Assembly (NCBI GenBank): GCA_016209015.1
Contig: JACQWY010000022.1
Span: 363,115-427,114, forward strand
Source: Gammaproteobacteria bacterium
GTDB taxonomy: Bacteria; Pseudomonadota; Gammaproteobacteria; Ga0077536
Length of the DNA: 64,000 nucleotides
Direction of reading: 5' to 3'
The notes below the pieces were generated by a model that was given only the letters and a program-made list of their open reading frames with translations, did not search any database and was not told the origin of the DNA. Positions 42,413 through 49,866 of the stretch are shown here, one piece after another; position 1 is the stretch's first letter, and each line of letters opens with the position of its first letter. The position numbers and the translations under genes were made by a program.

Positions 42413-43387
42413 CTACAGCAGCACGCGCCGCACGGCGGCCATGAGTTTGTCCTCGTTCGGCAGGTATTCGCGTTCGAGCGCGGGCGAGTAGGGCACGGGC
42501 ATGAACGGCGCGCCGACGCGCACGATAGGCGCGTCGAGCTCGTCGAAGCCGACGTCCGCCATGCGCGCCGCGATCTCCGCGCCGATGCCGAACGCTTCGA
42601 CCGCTTCGTGGAAGATCACGAGGCGATGCGTCTTCGCGAGCGAGGCGAGGACCGTCTTCTCGTCCCAGGGCTGCAGGGAGCGCAGATCGACGATCTCGAG
42701 ATCGATGCCTTCCTCGGCGGCCTTGCGCACCGCGGCCTCGGCTGCGTACACCGAGGCGCCGTAGGTCACGACCGTGACGTCCGTGCCTTCGCGCACGAGC
42801 CGCGCCTCGCCGATCGGGATCGGCTGCGGGTCGGCCTCGATCCCGCCCTTGCGCGCATACAGCGATTTGTTCTCGACGAAGACGACGGGGTTCGGGCTCG
42901 CGATCGCCGAGCGCAGGAGGCCGTAGGCGTCCGCCGGCGTCGCCGGGCAGAGCACGGTCAATCCCGGCACGTGCGCGAACCAGGCTTCGAGGCACTGCGA
43001 GTGCTGGGCGCCGGCGTTCAGCCCGCCGCCGTGCGGCGTGCGCACGACGAGCGGCACGGCGCTCTGGCCGCCGAACATGAAGTGCGCCTTCGCGGCCTGG
43101 TTCACGAGGTTGTCCATCGCGAGCGTGCAGAAATCCATGAACATGATTTCCGCGACCGGCTTCCAGCCGCAGAGCGCGGCACCGAGCGCGGTGCCGACGA
43201 GCGCCGCTTCCGAGATCGGGAAATCGCGCACGCGTGCCGCGCCGAACTCCTTGTGCAGCCCGCGCGTGACGCCGAAGGGGCCGCCCGCGGCGCCGATGTC
43301 CTCGCCGAGCAGGAAGACGCGCGGGTCCGCGCGCATCGCATCGCCGAGAGCCTTGCCGATCGCCTGTCCGAATCTGATCGTTTCCAT
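42413..43387 (-). CDS. 2-oxo acid dehydrogenase E1 beta subunit
   Basis: 324 residues from the ATG at 43387; the longer open frame upstream is shadow. Transketolase-like pyrimidine-binding domain with GEDIGAAGGPFGVTRGL near residues 28-44, the ThDP-activating segment FMDFCTLAMDNLVNQAAK, and a C-terminal domain with REGTDVTVVTYGA. Pairs with the upstream E1alpha (4 bp apart) to form the ThDP-dependent decarboxylase. Sequence style is close to AcoB of acetoin dehydrogenase and to branched-chain E1beta; the true substrate is open. Confidence 0.9.
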   Translation of the reverse strand: METIRFGQAIGKALGDAMRADPRVFLLGEDIGAAGGPFGVTRGLHKEFGAARVRDFPISEAALVGTALGAALCGWKPVAEIMFMDFCTLAMDNLVNQAAKAHFMFGGQSAVPLVVRTPHGGGLNAGAQHSQCLEAWFAHVPGLTVLCPATPADAYGLLRSAIASPNPVVFVENKSLYARKGGIEADPQPIPIGEARLVREGTDVTVVTYGASVYAAEAAVRKAAEEGIDLEIVDLRSLQPWDEKTVLASLAKTHRLVIFHEAVEAFGIGAEIAARMADVGFDELDAPIVRVGAPFMPVPYSPALEREYLPNEDKLMAAVRRVLL

Positions 43388-43391
43388 GGGT

Positions 43392-44372
43392 CTAGCTCGC
43401 GTACACGTCGGCCTTCGCGGCGGCGAACTGCGGCACTTCCGCCGCGCGCGCCGCGGCGACCGCCGCTTCGATTTCGTCGTCGATTTCCGCGGCCAGCGCC
43501 TCGAGGAGCGTGGCCTCGAGGCCGAGCGCGAGGAGCTTCGCATGCGCCTTCGCGAGCGGGTCCTTCGCTTCCAGCGCTTTGAGCTCTTCCGGATCGCGGT
43601 ACTTCTGCGGATCGCCTTCGTAGTGGCCGTGGAAGCGTTCGACCTTGCACTCGAGGATCATCGGGCGGCTCGTGGCGCGGATGCCCGCGACGAGATCCGC
43701 GGCCGTCGCGTGCACGGCGAGCACGTCGAGGCCGTCGGCGCAGCGGTAGCCGATACCGAACGCCGCGCCGAGCTTCTCCAGCGAGCCGCAGAACTGGGTG
43801 TCGGTGCGCGAGAATTCGCCCCAGCCGTTGTTCTCGCAGGCGAACAGCACCGGCAGCGACCAGAGCGCCGCCAGGTTGATGCATTCGTGGAACACCCCCT
43901 CGGCGAGCGCGCCGTCGCCGAAGTAGCAGACGGCGAGGTTGCCGGCGCCGGCGAGCTGGTGGGCGAGCGCGCTGCCGACCGCGATCGCGATGCCGCCGCC
44001 GACGATGCCGTTCGCGCCGAGCATGCCGACGCCGGCGTCCGCGATGTGCATGGAACCGCCCCGGCCGCGGCAGATCCCGGTGTCGCGGCCCATCATCTCG
44101 GCGAAGAAGCCGGCGAGCGGAACGCCTTTCGCGAGCGCCTGACCGTGACCGCGATGCGTGACGGCGACGGTGTCGTCGCGCTTCAGATGCGCGCTGATGC
44201 CGACGGGGACGGATTCCTGGCCGATGCTCAGGTGGATGAAACCGGGGATCTCGCTGTCCGCGAAAAGCTTCGAGAGCCGCTGTTCCGACTTGCGGATGCG
44301 CAGCATCTCCCGATAGCAGTTCAACAGCAGCGCGGAATCCTGGGCGGCTCCCGGTGCGGGATTCTTTGCCAT
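43392..44372 (-). CDS. 2-oxo acid dehydrogenase E1 alpha subunit
   Basis: 326 residues. The ThDP motif GDG...NN is present: GDGALAEG from G152 and ACENN ending at N182. The conserved loop HRGHGQALAKG (about 73-83) and GRGGSMH (104-110) are also there. Similar to AcoA-type E1alpha. First gene of the operon E1alpha, E1beta, enoyl-CoA hydratase, E2, acyl-CoA dehydrogenase, TetR, nitronate monooxygenase. The 166-bp upstream region carries a TetR-like inverted repeat. Confidence 0.92.
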   Translation of the reverse strand: MAKNPAPGAAQDSALLLNCYREMLRIRKSEQRLSKLFADSEIPGFIHLSIGQESVPVGISAHLKRDDTVAVTHRGHGQALAKGVPLAGFFAEMMGRDTGICRGRGGSMHIADAGVGMLGANGIVGGGIAIAVGSALAHQLAGAGNLAVCYFGDGALAEGVFHECINLAALWSLPVLFACENNGWGEFSRTDTQFCGSLEKLGAAFGIGYRCADGLDVLAVHATAADLVAGIRATSRPMILECKVERFHGHYEGDPQKYRDPEELKALEAKDPLAKAHAKLLALGLEATLLEALAAEIDDEIEAAVAAARAAEVPQFAAAKADVYAS

Positions 44373-44502
44373 GGACGCGCCTCTCGTCGTTGCGGTGAAG
44401 TCGCGGCCGGCGGAGCCTTCGCGGCCCTGCAGCCGTCGTCCCGCCGGGACCGATGCGGCCGACGGTGGGCGGATGTTAGCGGCAGTCGCGGCGTGCTGTC
44501 AA

Positions 44503-44526
44503 AAAAATGAACGCCAATTCATTTTT
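44503..44526. promoter_or_regulatory. Probable TetR operator in front of the E1alpha operon
   Basis: AAAAATGAA-CGCCAA-TTCATTTTT: perfect 9-bp arms and a 6-bp spacer, an AT-rich block inside GC-rich DNA, 131 bp before the E1alpha start. The TGAACG/TTCA core resembles operators of TetR regulators of acyl-CoA metabolism. The operon carries its own TetR gene. It also lies 13 bp past the end of the upstream LLM gene, so it might serve as a weak terminator instead. Confidence 0.55.
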
Positions 44527-44538
44527 CTCGGGCCGGCC

Positions 44539-45555
44539 TCAGTGCAGCACCGCGTGCGGGGCGTGGGGGACGATCCAATGGCGGTCGTCGCCGGCGTGCA
44601 TGGGCCAGGCGGCGCGCAGGCGCGGCATCACTTCGCGCGCGAAGCGGCCCGTCGCTTCGAGCGACAACGCCGCGGGCATGCCGCCGAAATCGAGGATGCA
44701 GAACAGATGGCCGATGCGCAGCTCGCCGATCAGCGCCGCGAGGCGCGAGGTAATCCCCTCGGGACTGCCGGCCACGATTGCGCCCGAGGCGACGAGCGCG
44801 TCGAAATCCGGGGCGTCGCCGTCGTGGCGGGCGAAGAAGGCCCGCACATGGCGGTCGTAGCGGGCGCGGGCCGCCGGGAGATCGTCGGCGAGGCAGATCA
44901 CCTGCGCGTAACCGGCGCGATGCGGATTGTCGTCGGCATGCGCGGCGGCGACGGCCTGCCACCACGCGCCGAGCGCGCTGCGGGCGCGGGCATGCCCGGC
45001 ACAGCTCAGCTCGGCGTAGGCGTAGTCGTGCTCGAGACAGAACGCGAGCGCCGCGCCATCCGTGCCGGCGACGAGTACCGGCGGATGCGGCCGCTGCAGC
45101 GGCTGCGGCCAGCAGTCCACGTAGGGCAGCCGGTGATAGTTGCCGTCGAACGCGAACGGCGCGGACGCCTGCCAGGCACGCAGGATGAGTGCATGCGTCT
45201 CGCGAAAGCGCGCCGCCGCGTCGCCCGCGGCGAACGCCGCGACGAGCCGCCCGCCCGACAGCACGTCGAGCGCCGCCATCTCCTCGGCGACGCGCAGGGT
45301 CGCGGCGGCATCGGGCAGTTGCGCGGCGAGCTCGACGATCGCGGCGCGGCTGCCGCGGCGGGCGAGCAGGGCGGCGACCGGCTCGGCCCGGCGCAGCGCG
45401 AGCGCGTCCGGCTCGCCGCGTTGCGCGATGCCGAGCGCATCGAAGCCGAGACGCTCGGCATGGCCGAAGGCATCGAGCGCCGCATGCTGCGTCGCGCCCG
45501 CGAAGCCGCCGTCCGCGTGCAGCGTCGCCAGCGGCTCCACCCAGGTGAATTTCAT
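44539..45555 (-). CDS. LLM class flavin-dependent oxidoreductase
   Basis: 338 residues. Luciferase-like barrel with AERLGFDALGIAQRGEP near residues 33-49, MAALDVLSGGRLVAAFAAGD near residues 93-112, PHPPVLVAGTDGAALAFC, and SPEGITSRLAALIGELRIGH in the C-terminal third. Third of four LLM proteins in the window. It is divergent from the MaoC/LLM/DUF169 group across 162 bp holding an Fnr-like box. Substrate unknown; FMN or F420 dependence cannot be told. Confidence 0.82.
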   Translation of the reverse strand: MKFTWVEPLATLHADGGFAGATQHAALDAFGHAERLGFDALGIAQRGEPDALALRRAEPVAALLARRGSRAAIVELAAQLPDAAATLRVAEEMAALDVLSGGRLVAAFAAGDAAARFRETHALILRAWQASAPFAFDGNYHRLPYVDCWPQPLQRPHPPVLVAGTDGAALAFCLEHDYAYAELSCAGHARARSALGAWWQAVAAAHADDNPHRAGYAQVICLADDLPAARARYDRHVRAFFARHDGDAPDFDALVASGAIVAGSPEGITSRLAALIGELRIGHLFCILDFGGMPAALSLEATGRFAREVMPRLRAAWPMHAGDDRHWIVPHAPHAVLH

Positions 45556-45620
45556 TCCCGCCCCCGAATATCCGAAGGACTCATGCTAACGGCTGGGCGC
45601 GCGAGCACCAGATCGCCCCG

Positions 45621-45634
45621 TTGACCTGGATCAA
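45621..45634. promoter_or_regulatory. Fnr/Dnr-like box between divergent LLM and MaoC genes
   Basis: TTGAC-CTGG-ATCAA matches TTGAT-N4-ATCAA at 9 of 10 positions. It is centred 90 bp before the MaoC start and 72 bp before the LLM start. No well-spaced -10 hexamer is visible on either side, so the regulated direction is unclear. Confidence 0.45.
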
Positions 45635-45717
45635 GCGCCCGGCACTGGGATCGGCGCGTGGTCGGATCCGGCCCGCTCGGTTATCCTGCGGGCTCCCTTC
45701 AGCCCGAGCGACTTCGC

Positions 45718-46197
45718 ATGCAGTTCAAACGATTCCCGACCCCGCAGAACGATCGCTACTTCGAGGATTACGAGCCCGGTGCGACCTACGATCTCGGCAC
45801 GTTCAGCCTGGGCGAGGCGGAGATGATCGAGTTCGCGCGCCGTTTCGATCCGCAGCCTTTCCACATCGATCCGGAAGCGGCGAAGCACTCGGCGTTCGGC
45901 GGCCTCATCGCGAGCGGCTGGCACACCGGCAGTTGCCTGATGCGCAAGCTCGTCGACGTCTATCTCTCGAGCGTCGCCGGCATGGGCTCGCCCGGCCTCG
46001 ACAACATCCGCTGGACGCATCCGGTGCGGCCGGGCGACGTACTCTCCGTGCGCGTGACGGTGCAACAGGCGCGGCGCTCGGAATCGAAGCCCGACCGCGG
46101 CCTCGTGCACGCGCTGATGGAAGTGCTGAACCAGGACGGCAGGCTCTGCATGGCGGTCAACGGCATCAGCATCATCCGCTGCCGCACTGCGCCGTGA
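45718..46197 (+). CDS. MaoC family dehydratase
   Basis: 159 residues, hot-dog fold. The (R)-hydratase signature is present: ARRFDPQPFHIDPEAAKHS at 40-58 with catalytic D44 and H49, then FGGLIASGWHT. An ATG was chosen at 45718 because the family N-terminus begins right after it. Expected reaction: hydration of a 2-enoyl-CoA to the (R)-3-hydroxyacyl-CoA, or a mesaconyl-CoA-like step. First gene of a small plus-strand operon followed 11 bp later by an LLM gene. Confidence 0.88.
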   Translation: MQFKRFPTPQNDRYFEDYEPGATYDLGTFSLGEAEMIEFARRFDPQPFHIDPEAAKHSAFGGLIASGWHTGSCLMRKLVDVYLSSVAGMGSPGLDNIRWTHPVRPGDVLSVRVTVQQARRSESKPDRGLVHALMEVLNQDGRLCMAVNGISIIRCRTAP

Positions 46198-46208
46198 GAG
46201 GCGCGCCG

Positions 46209-47243
46209 ATGCGTCTCAGCGTGCTCGATCAATCGCCGATCCACGACGGCGGCACGCAAGGCGACGGTCTGCGTGCGACGCTCGCGCTCGCCGTCGAGGC
46301 CGAGGCGCTCGGCTATCACCGCTACTGGGTCGCCGAGCACCACGATCTCGCGGGCTTCGCGGGCTCGTGTCCGGAAATCATGATCGCCGAGATCGCAGGC
46401 CGCACCACGCGCATCCGCGTCGGCAGCGGCGGCGTGATGCTCGCGCACTACGCGCCGCTGAAAGTCGCCGAGACGTTCCGCATGCTCGCGACGCTGCACC
46501 CGGGGCGCATCGATCTCGGCATCGGCCGCGCGCCGGGCGGCGACGGACGCGCGATGCGGGCGCTGTCGTTTCCCCATCATCCGCCGGACGCCGACACCTA
46601 TGGCCGGCTCGCGCTCGACCTCGGCCATTTCCTGCACGATGCCGTGCCCGAGACGCACATGTTCCACGGCATGACGGCGGTGCCGGCACCGCCCGAGATC
46701 CCGCAGTATTGGCAGCTCGGCTCGGGCGGCGGCAGCGCGGAATTCGCGGGCTCGCTCGGCATGGCCTACGCGCTCGCGCTGTTCATCGGCAACGATCCCG
46801 CGCCGCCGGAAATCTTCGAGCTCTATCGCCGCACGTTCCGGCCCTCGGCCGCGCTCGCCGCGCCGGCGACCGCGCTCGCGGTCTCGGTCATCTGCGCGGC
46901 GAACGACGCGGCCGCGGCGCGCATCGCGGCCTCGCAGACCTGGTGGCGCTACGAGCTCTATCGTTACGGCCGCAGCGCAGCGTTCGTCACGCCCGACGAG
47001 GCGCTGGCCTTGCGCGATGCGCTGCCGCCCGCCGAGCGCGCGTATCACGACAGCCTCGCCGCGCGCATCGTGCTCGGCGGCAGCGCCTCGTGTGCGCGGC
47101 AGCTCCGCGAGCTTGCCGCGCGCTATGCCGTGGACGAGCTCATCCTCGTCACCGTCTGTCATCACTACGCGGACCGGCTCGATTCCTACCGCCGGCTCGC
47201 ACAGGCATTCGAGCTCACGTCCGCTCCGGAGACCGCACCATGA
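46209..47243 (+). CDS. LLM class flavin-dependent oxidoreductase (MsnO8-type)
   Basis: 344 residues from an ATG preceded by GAGAGG. The start MRLSVLDQSPIHDG and the segments YWVAEHHDLAGFAG and RIRVGSGGVMLAHYAPLKVA are typical of the LLM subgroup often named MsnO8 or alkanal monooxygenase-like. LHPGRIDLGIGRAPGGD follows near residues 98-114. It ends with an ATGA overlap into the DUF169 gene, so the two products are probably made together. Confidence 0.88.
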   Translation: MRLSVLDQSPIHDGGTQGDGLRATLALAVEAEALGYHRYWVAEHHDLAGFAGSCPEIMIAEIAGRTTRIRVGSGGVMLAHYAPLKVAETFRMLATLHPGRIDLGIGRAPGGDGRAMRALSFPHHPPDADTYGRLALDLGHFLHDAVPETHMFHGMTAVPAPPEIPQYWQLGSGGGSAEFAGSLGMAYALALFIGNDPAPPEIFELYRRTFRPSAALAAPATALAVSVICAANDAAAARIAASQTWWRYELYRYGRSAAFVTPDEALALRDALPPAERAYHDSLAARIVLGGSASCARQLRELAARYAVDELILVTVCHHYADRLDSYRRLAQAFELTSAPETAP

Positions 47244-48040
47244 CACCGAACTGCTGGAACGATGCGACGACTTACGACTTTCCCGCGCTCGTCGAGGGAC
47301 TGAACCGGTATCTGCGCCTGAAAGCGATGCCCGTCGCGCTCAAGCGCTTCAAGACCGAAGCGGAGATGGCCGCGGTGCCGCGGCTGCGCCGGCCGCCCGC
47401 GGGCGAGCGCTTCGCCTTCGATCAGATTGTCGGGCAGAGCCGCTGGCTCGGCTTCACGCTCGGCATCACCCAGGAGAACCTCATGGGACCGCAGTGCGGC
47501 GCCGTCATCGGCCTCGCGCCGCGCGATCCGGAATGGCTGAGCGGCAGGCTGATGCACGGCGTGTGGTACGGCACGCTCGAGGACAGCGCGGCGCACCAGG
47601 CGGCGATGTCCTGCGCGTCCTACGGCGACTACGCCGCGGTCGCGGTCTCGCCGCTCGCCTCGGGCCGTCTCGACAATCCGGATCTGTGCCTCGTCTATGG
47701 CACGCCCGGCCAGATGATCACGTTCATCAACGGCCTGCAGTACCGCAATTACCAGAAGTACAGCTTCACCTGCGTCGGCGAGAGCGCCTGCGCGGATTCG
47801 TGGGGCAATGCGCTGAAGACCGGCGAGCCGTCGCTCTCGATGCCCTGCTATGCGGAACGCAAGTTCGGCGGCGTGCTCGACGAGGAGATGCTGATGGCGA
47901 TCCCGCCGCGCTATCTGCCGCAGGTCGTGGCGGGGCTCGCGGCGCTCTCGGAGAACGGCCTGCGCTACCCGATCCCGAATCACGGTCTGCAGAAATCGCC
48001 GCTCGACAGCATCGCGGCGAGCTACGGGCCGGACCGGTGA
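47240..48040 (+). CDS. DUF169 family protein
   Basis: 266 residues; the ATGA overlap with the upstream LLM gene fixes the start. The pattern LRLKAMPVALKRF near the N-terminus, several cysteines (GPQCGAVIG, MSCASYGD, TCVGESACADSWG, MPCYAERKFGG) and the C-terminal YLPQVVAGLAAL match DUF169 proteins. The biochemical function of the family is not known to me. The conserved cysteines suggest metal or cofactor binding. Last gene of the MaoC-LLM-DUF169 operon. Confidence 0.8.
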   Translation: MTPNCWNDATTYDFPALVEGLNRYLRLKAMPVALKRFKTEAEMAAVPRLRRPPAGERFAFDQIVGQSRWLGFTLGITQENLMGPQCGAVIGLAPRDPEWLSGRLMHGVWYGTLEDSAAHQAAMSCASYGDYAAVAVSPLASGRLDNPDLCLVYGTPGQMITFINGLQYRNYQKYSFTCVGESACADSWGNALKTGEPSLSMPCYAERKFGGVLDEEMLMAIPPRYLPQVVAGLAALSENGLRYPIPNHGLQKSPLDSIAASYGPDR

Positions 48041-48051
48041 AGCGGGGCTGC

Positions 48052-48087
48052 GTGCATTGGATCAAAAAAGCCGGCTTCAGTTAGGAT
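48052..48087 (+). promoter_or_regulatory. Weak promoter candidate upstream of the universal stress gene
   Basis: TTGGAT (48057-48062) and TAGGAT (48082-48087) are 19 bp apart, and GTGCATTGGATCAA carries one good half of an Fnr box (ATCAA). Universal stress genes are often under Anr/Fnr control, which is the only reason to note it. Confidence 0.25.
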
Positions 48088-48265
48088 AGGCTGTCGGTCG
48101 GTACTACGAACAACACTTGAACCGGCCGCGACATCCCCGGGCCGGACGACGGGGCGACCCCGAGGTCGCCGCCCTCCGTCTCCATCTCCGGCGCCCTGGT
48201 CTCGCGATGTCGCGCCACAGCGGGCCCGGTTCATCCCAACCATTACAGGGAGCGAAGAGATCACC

Positions 48266-49126
48266 ATGATGACGAACATTGCGATCCTCTACTCGGGACT
48301 CGACGCGGAAGCCGGGGCGGTGAGTTTTGCGGGGGCGGTGGCGAAGAGCCTGAATGCGGGCGCGTCCTGCCACTATGCCGCGAGCACGCTCGCGCTGCTC
48401 GACGCCGAGCAGAAGAACCAGTATCGATCCCTGATGGAGCTGAACGGCTTCGACGTCGCGCAGGGCTTCCTGAACGAGCAATACCGCGCGCAGCTCGCCG
48501 AGAAGGCGAAGGAGGCTTCCGCGTCCTTCCATGCGCTCGCCGCCGCGAAGGACGTGAGCTGGGGCCCTGAAGTCGATCTCTCGGTCGATCCCGACTTGGC
48601 GCTCACGAACGTCGGGTTCGTGCACGACATGGTCGTCGCGAGCTTCTCGCTGAGCCCCGGGGTGCTCGATCTGTTGACGAAGCGCGTGCTGTTCACGGCC
48701 GGCGGCTCGCTCGCGCTGATCGAGAAGCCGCTGCGCAGCGCGACGCTCGAGGAGTCGACGATGGTCGTCGCCTGGAAGCCCGCCGCGGCGTCGAAGCACG
48801 CCTTGCGCTACAGCCTGCCGCTGCTGAAGAAGGCGAAGAAAGTCTACATCGCGTCGATCGAGGAGGAAGGCTATCCCGGCATGTCGCCGACGGCGCAGGA
48901 CATGGCCGACTACCTCATGAACGTGCACAACTGCGCCGCGGAAGCGTTCGCGCTGCGCGCCGCCGACACCGTGCAGGCGCCGCTCGCCGATTTCTACGAG
49001 CAGGTCGGCGCGGATCTGCTGGTGATGGGGGCCTACTCGCAGTCCCGACTGCAGGAGCTCTTCTTCGGCAGCTTCACGAAGTACTTCCTGCAGCACCGCA
49101 ACTGCAATCTCATGCTCGCGCACTGA
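48266..49126 (+). CDS. Universal stress protein (UspA) family, tandem-domain size
   Basis: 286 residues. The C-terminal half has a UspA domain ending in GADLLVMGAYSQSRLQELFFG, with the usual ATP-loop pattern G-x2-G-x9-G only partly kept (Ser/Gln at some glycine positions). The N-terminal half is more divergent but about one domain long. Usp proteins bind ATP or act as stress chaperone-like factors in the cytoplasm. Monocistronic, with a 225-bp upstream region and a strong terminator right after the stop. Confidence 0.82.
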   Translation: MMTNIAILYSGLDAEAGAVSFAGAVAKSLNAGASCHYAASTLALLDAEQKNQYRSLMELNGFDVAQGFLNEQYRAQLAEKAKEASASFHALAAAKDVSWGPEVDLSVDPDLALTNVGFVHDMVVASFSLSPGVLDLLTKRVLFTAGGSLALIEKPLRSATLEESTMVVAWKPAAASKHALRYSLPLLKKAKKVYIASIEEEGYPGMSPTAQDMADYLMNVHNCAAEAFALRAADTVQAPLADFYEQVGADLLVMGAYSQSRLQELFFGSFTKYFLQHRNCNLMLAH

Positions 49127-49141
49127 GCGCGCGCCCGTGAA

Positions 49142-49177
49142 CCCGCCTGCCGGCCGCCGCGCCGGCAGGCGGGTTTT
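49142..49177 (+). terminator. Rho-independent terminator of the universal stress gene
   Basis: A perfect 13-bp stem CCCGCCTGCCGGC/GCCGGCAGGCGGG with loop CGCCGC, followed by TTTT (49174-49177). It lies 15 nt past the Usp stop and abuts the stop of the convergent gene. The T-run is only on the plus strand. Confidence 0.85.
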
Positions 49178-49866
49178 CAGCTCCCGTATCCCGCCGTCTC
49201 GCGCGCGACCTCGCGATCGAAATCGCCCTCCGTGATGAGCGCCGTCATGCGCGGGTAGTGGCGCGCGAAATCCTCGACGATCGCGGCGACCGGCACGTCG
49301 GCGTATTCGCCGCGGTAGCGCAGGTATTCCATGTGCTGACGGCCGTCGAGGTCGTAGGGGTGGTAGATCGAATCGTCCGTGCCGTCGAATTCGAGCGGCC
49401 GGATCCGGAACTTCTCGCACAGCTCGATGTTGAACGCGGGCGTCGCCTTGACCCAGCGGCCCTCGAGACGGAGCGAGGTGTAGCCGTGCCAGTAGAACTC
49501 GTCCGTGCCCATCATCTCGCGCATCCGCGCCGTCGAGAGATGGTTCTTCACGTCCGCATAGCCGACGCGCGCCGGAATGCCCAGCGCGCGCGCCGCCGCC
49601 GCGAGCAGCGCGGCCTTCGTGATGCAGAAGCCGCGGCCGCGCTCGAGCGTGCGGCGCGCTCCGAGGCCGTCCACGCTCAGCTCGATCGCATACGGGTCGT
49701 AGCGGATGCCGTCGCGGACGGCATAGTAGAGCCGTATGGCGACGTCGCGCGGCGTGTGCGCGCCTGCCGTCGCTTCGCGCGCGAACGCGACGATCGCCGC
49801 ATGCGCACTGTCGATGCAGGGCGTGGGCGCGAGGAACGGCGCGAGATCCTCAGCAGCCGCGTTCAC
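49177..49866 (-). CDS. Transglutaminase-like superfamily protein
   Basis: 229 residues from a GTG whose GTGA overlaps the stop of the upstream acyl-CoA ligase. Transglutaminase core: the nucleophile in RGFCITKAALLAAAARALG (Cys near residue 82) and the histidine in WHGYTSLRLEG. The third-residue region reads WVKATPAFN rather than the usual Asp-Pro, so the classical Cys-His-Asp triad is not complete by eye. Members can be proteases, peptide cyclases or inactive. Coupling to a ligase suggests joint action on one substrate. Confidence 0.8.
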   Translation of the reverse strand: MNAAAEDLAPFLAPTPCIDSAHAAIVAFAREATAGAHTPRDVAIRLYYAVRDGIRYDPYAIELSVDGLGARRTLERGRGFCITKAALLAAAARALGIPARVGYADVKNHLSTARMREMMGTDEFYWHGYTSLRLEGRWVKATPAFNIELCEKFRIRPLEFDGTDDSIYHPYDLDGRQHMEYLRYRGEYADVPVAAIVEDFARHYPRMTALITEGDFDREVARETAGYGS

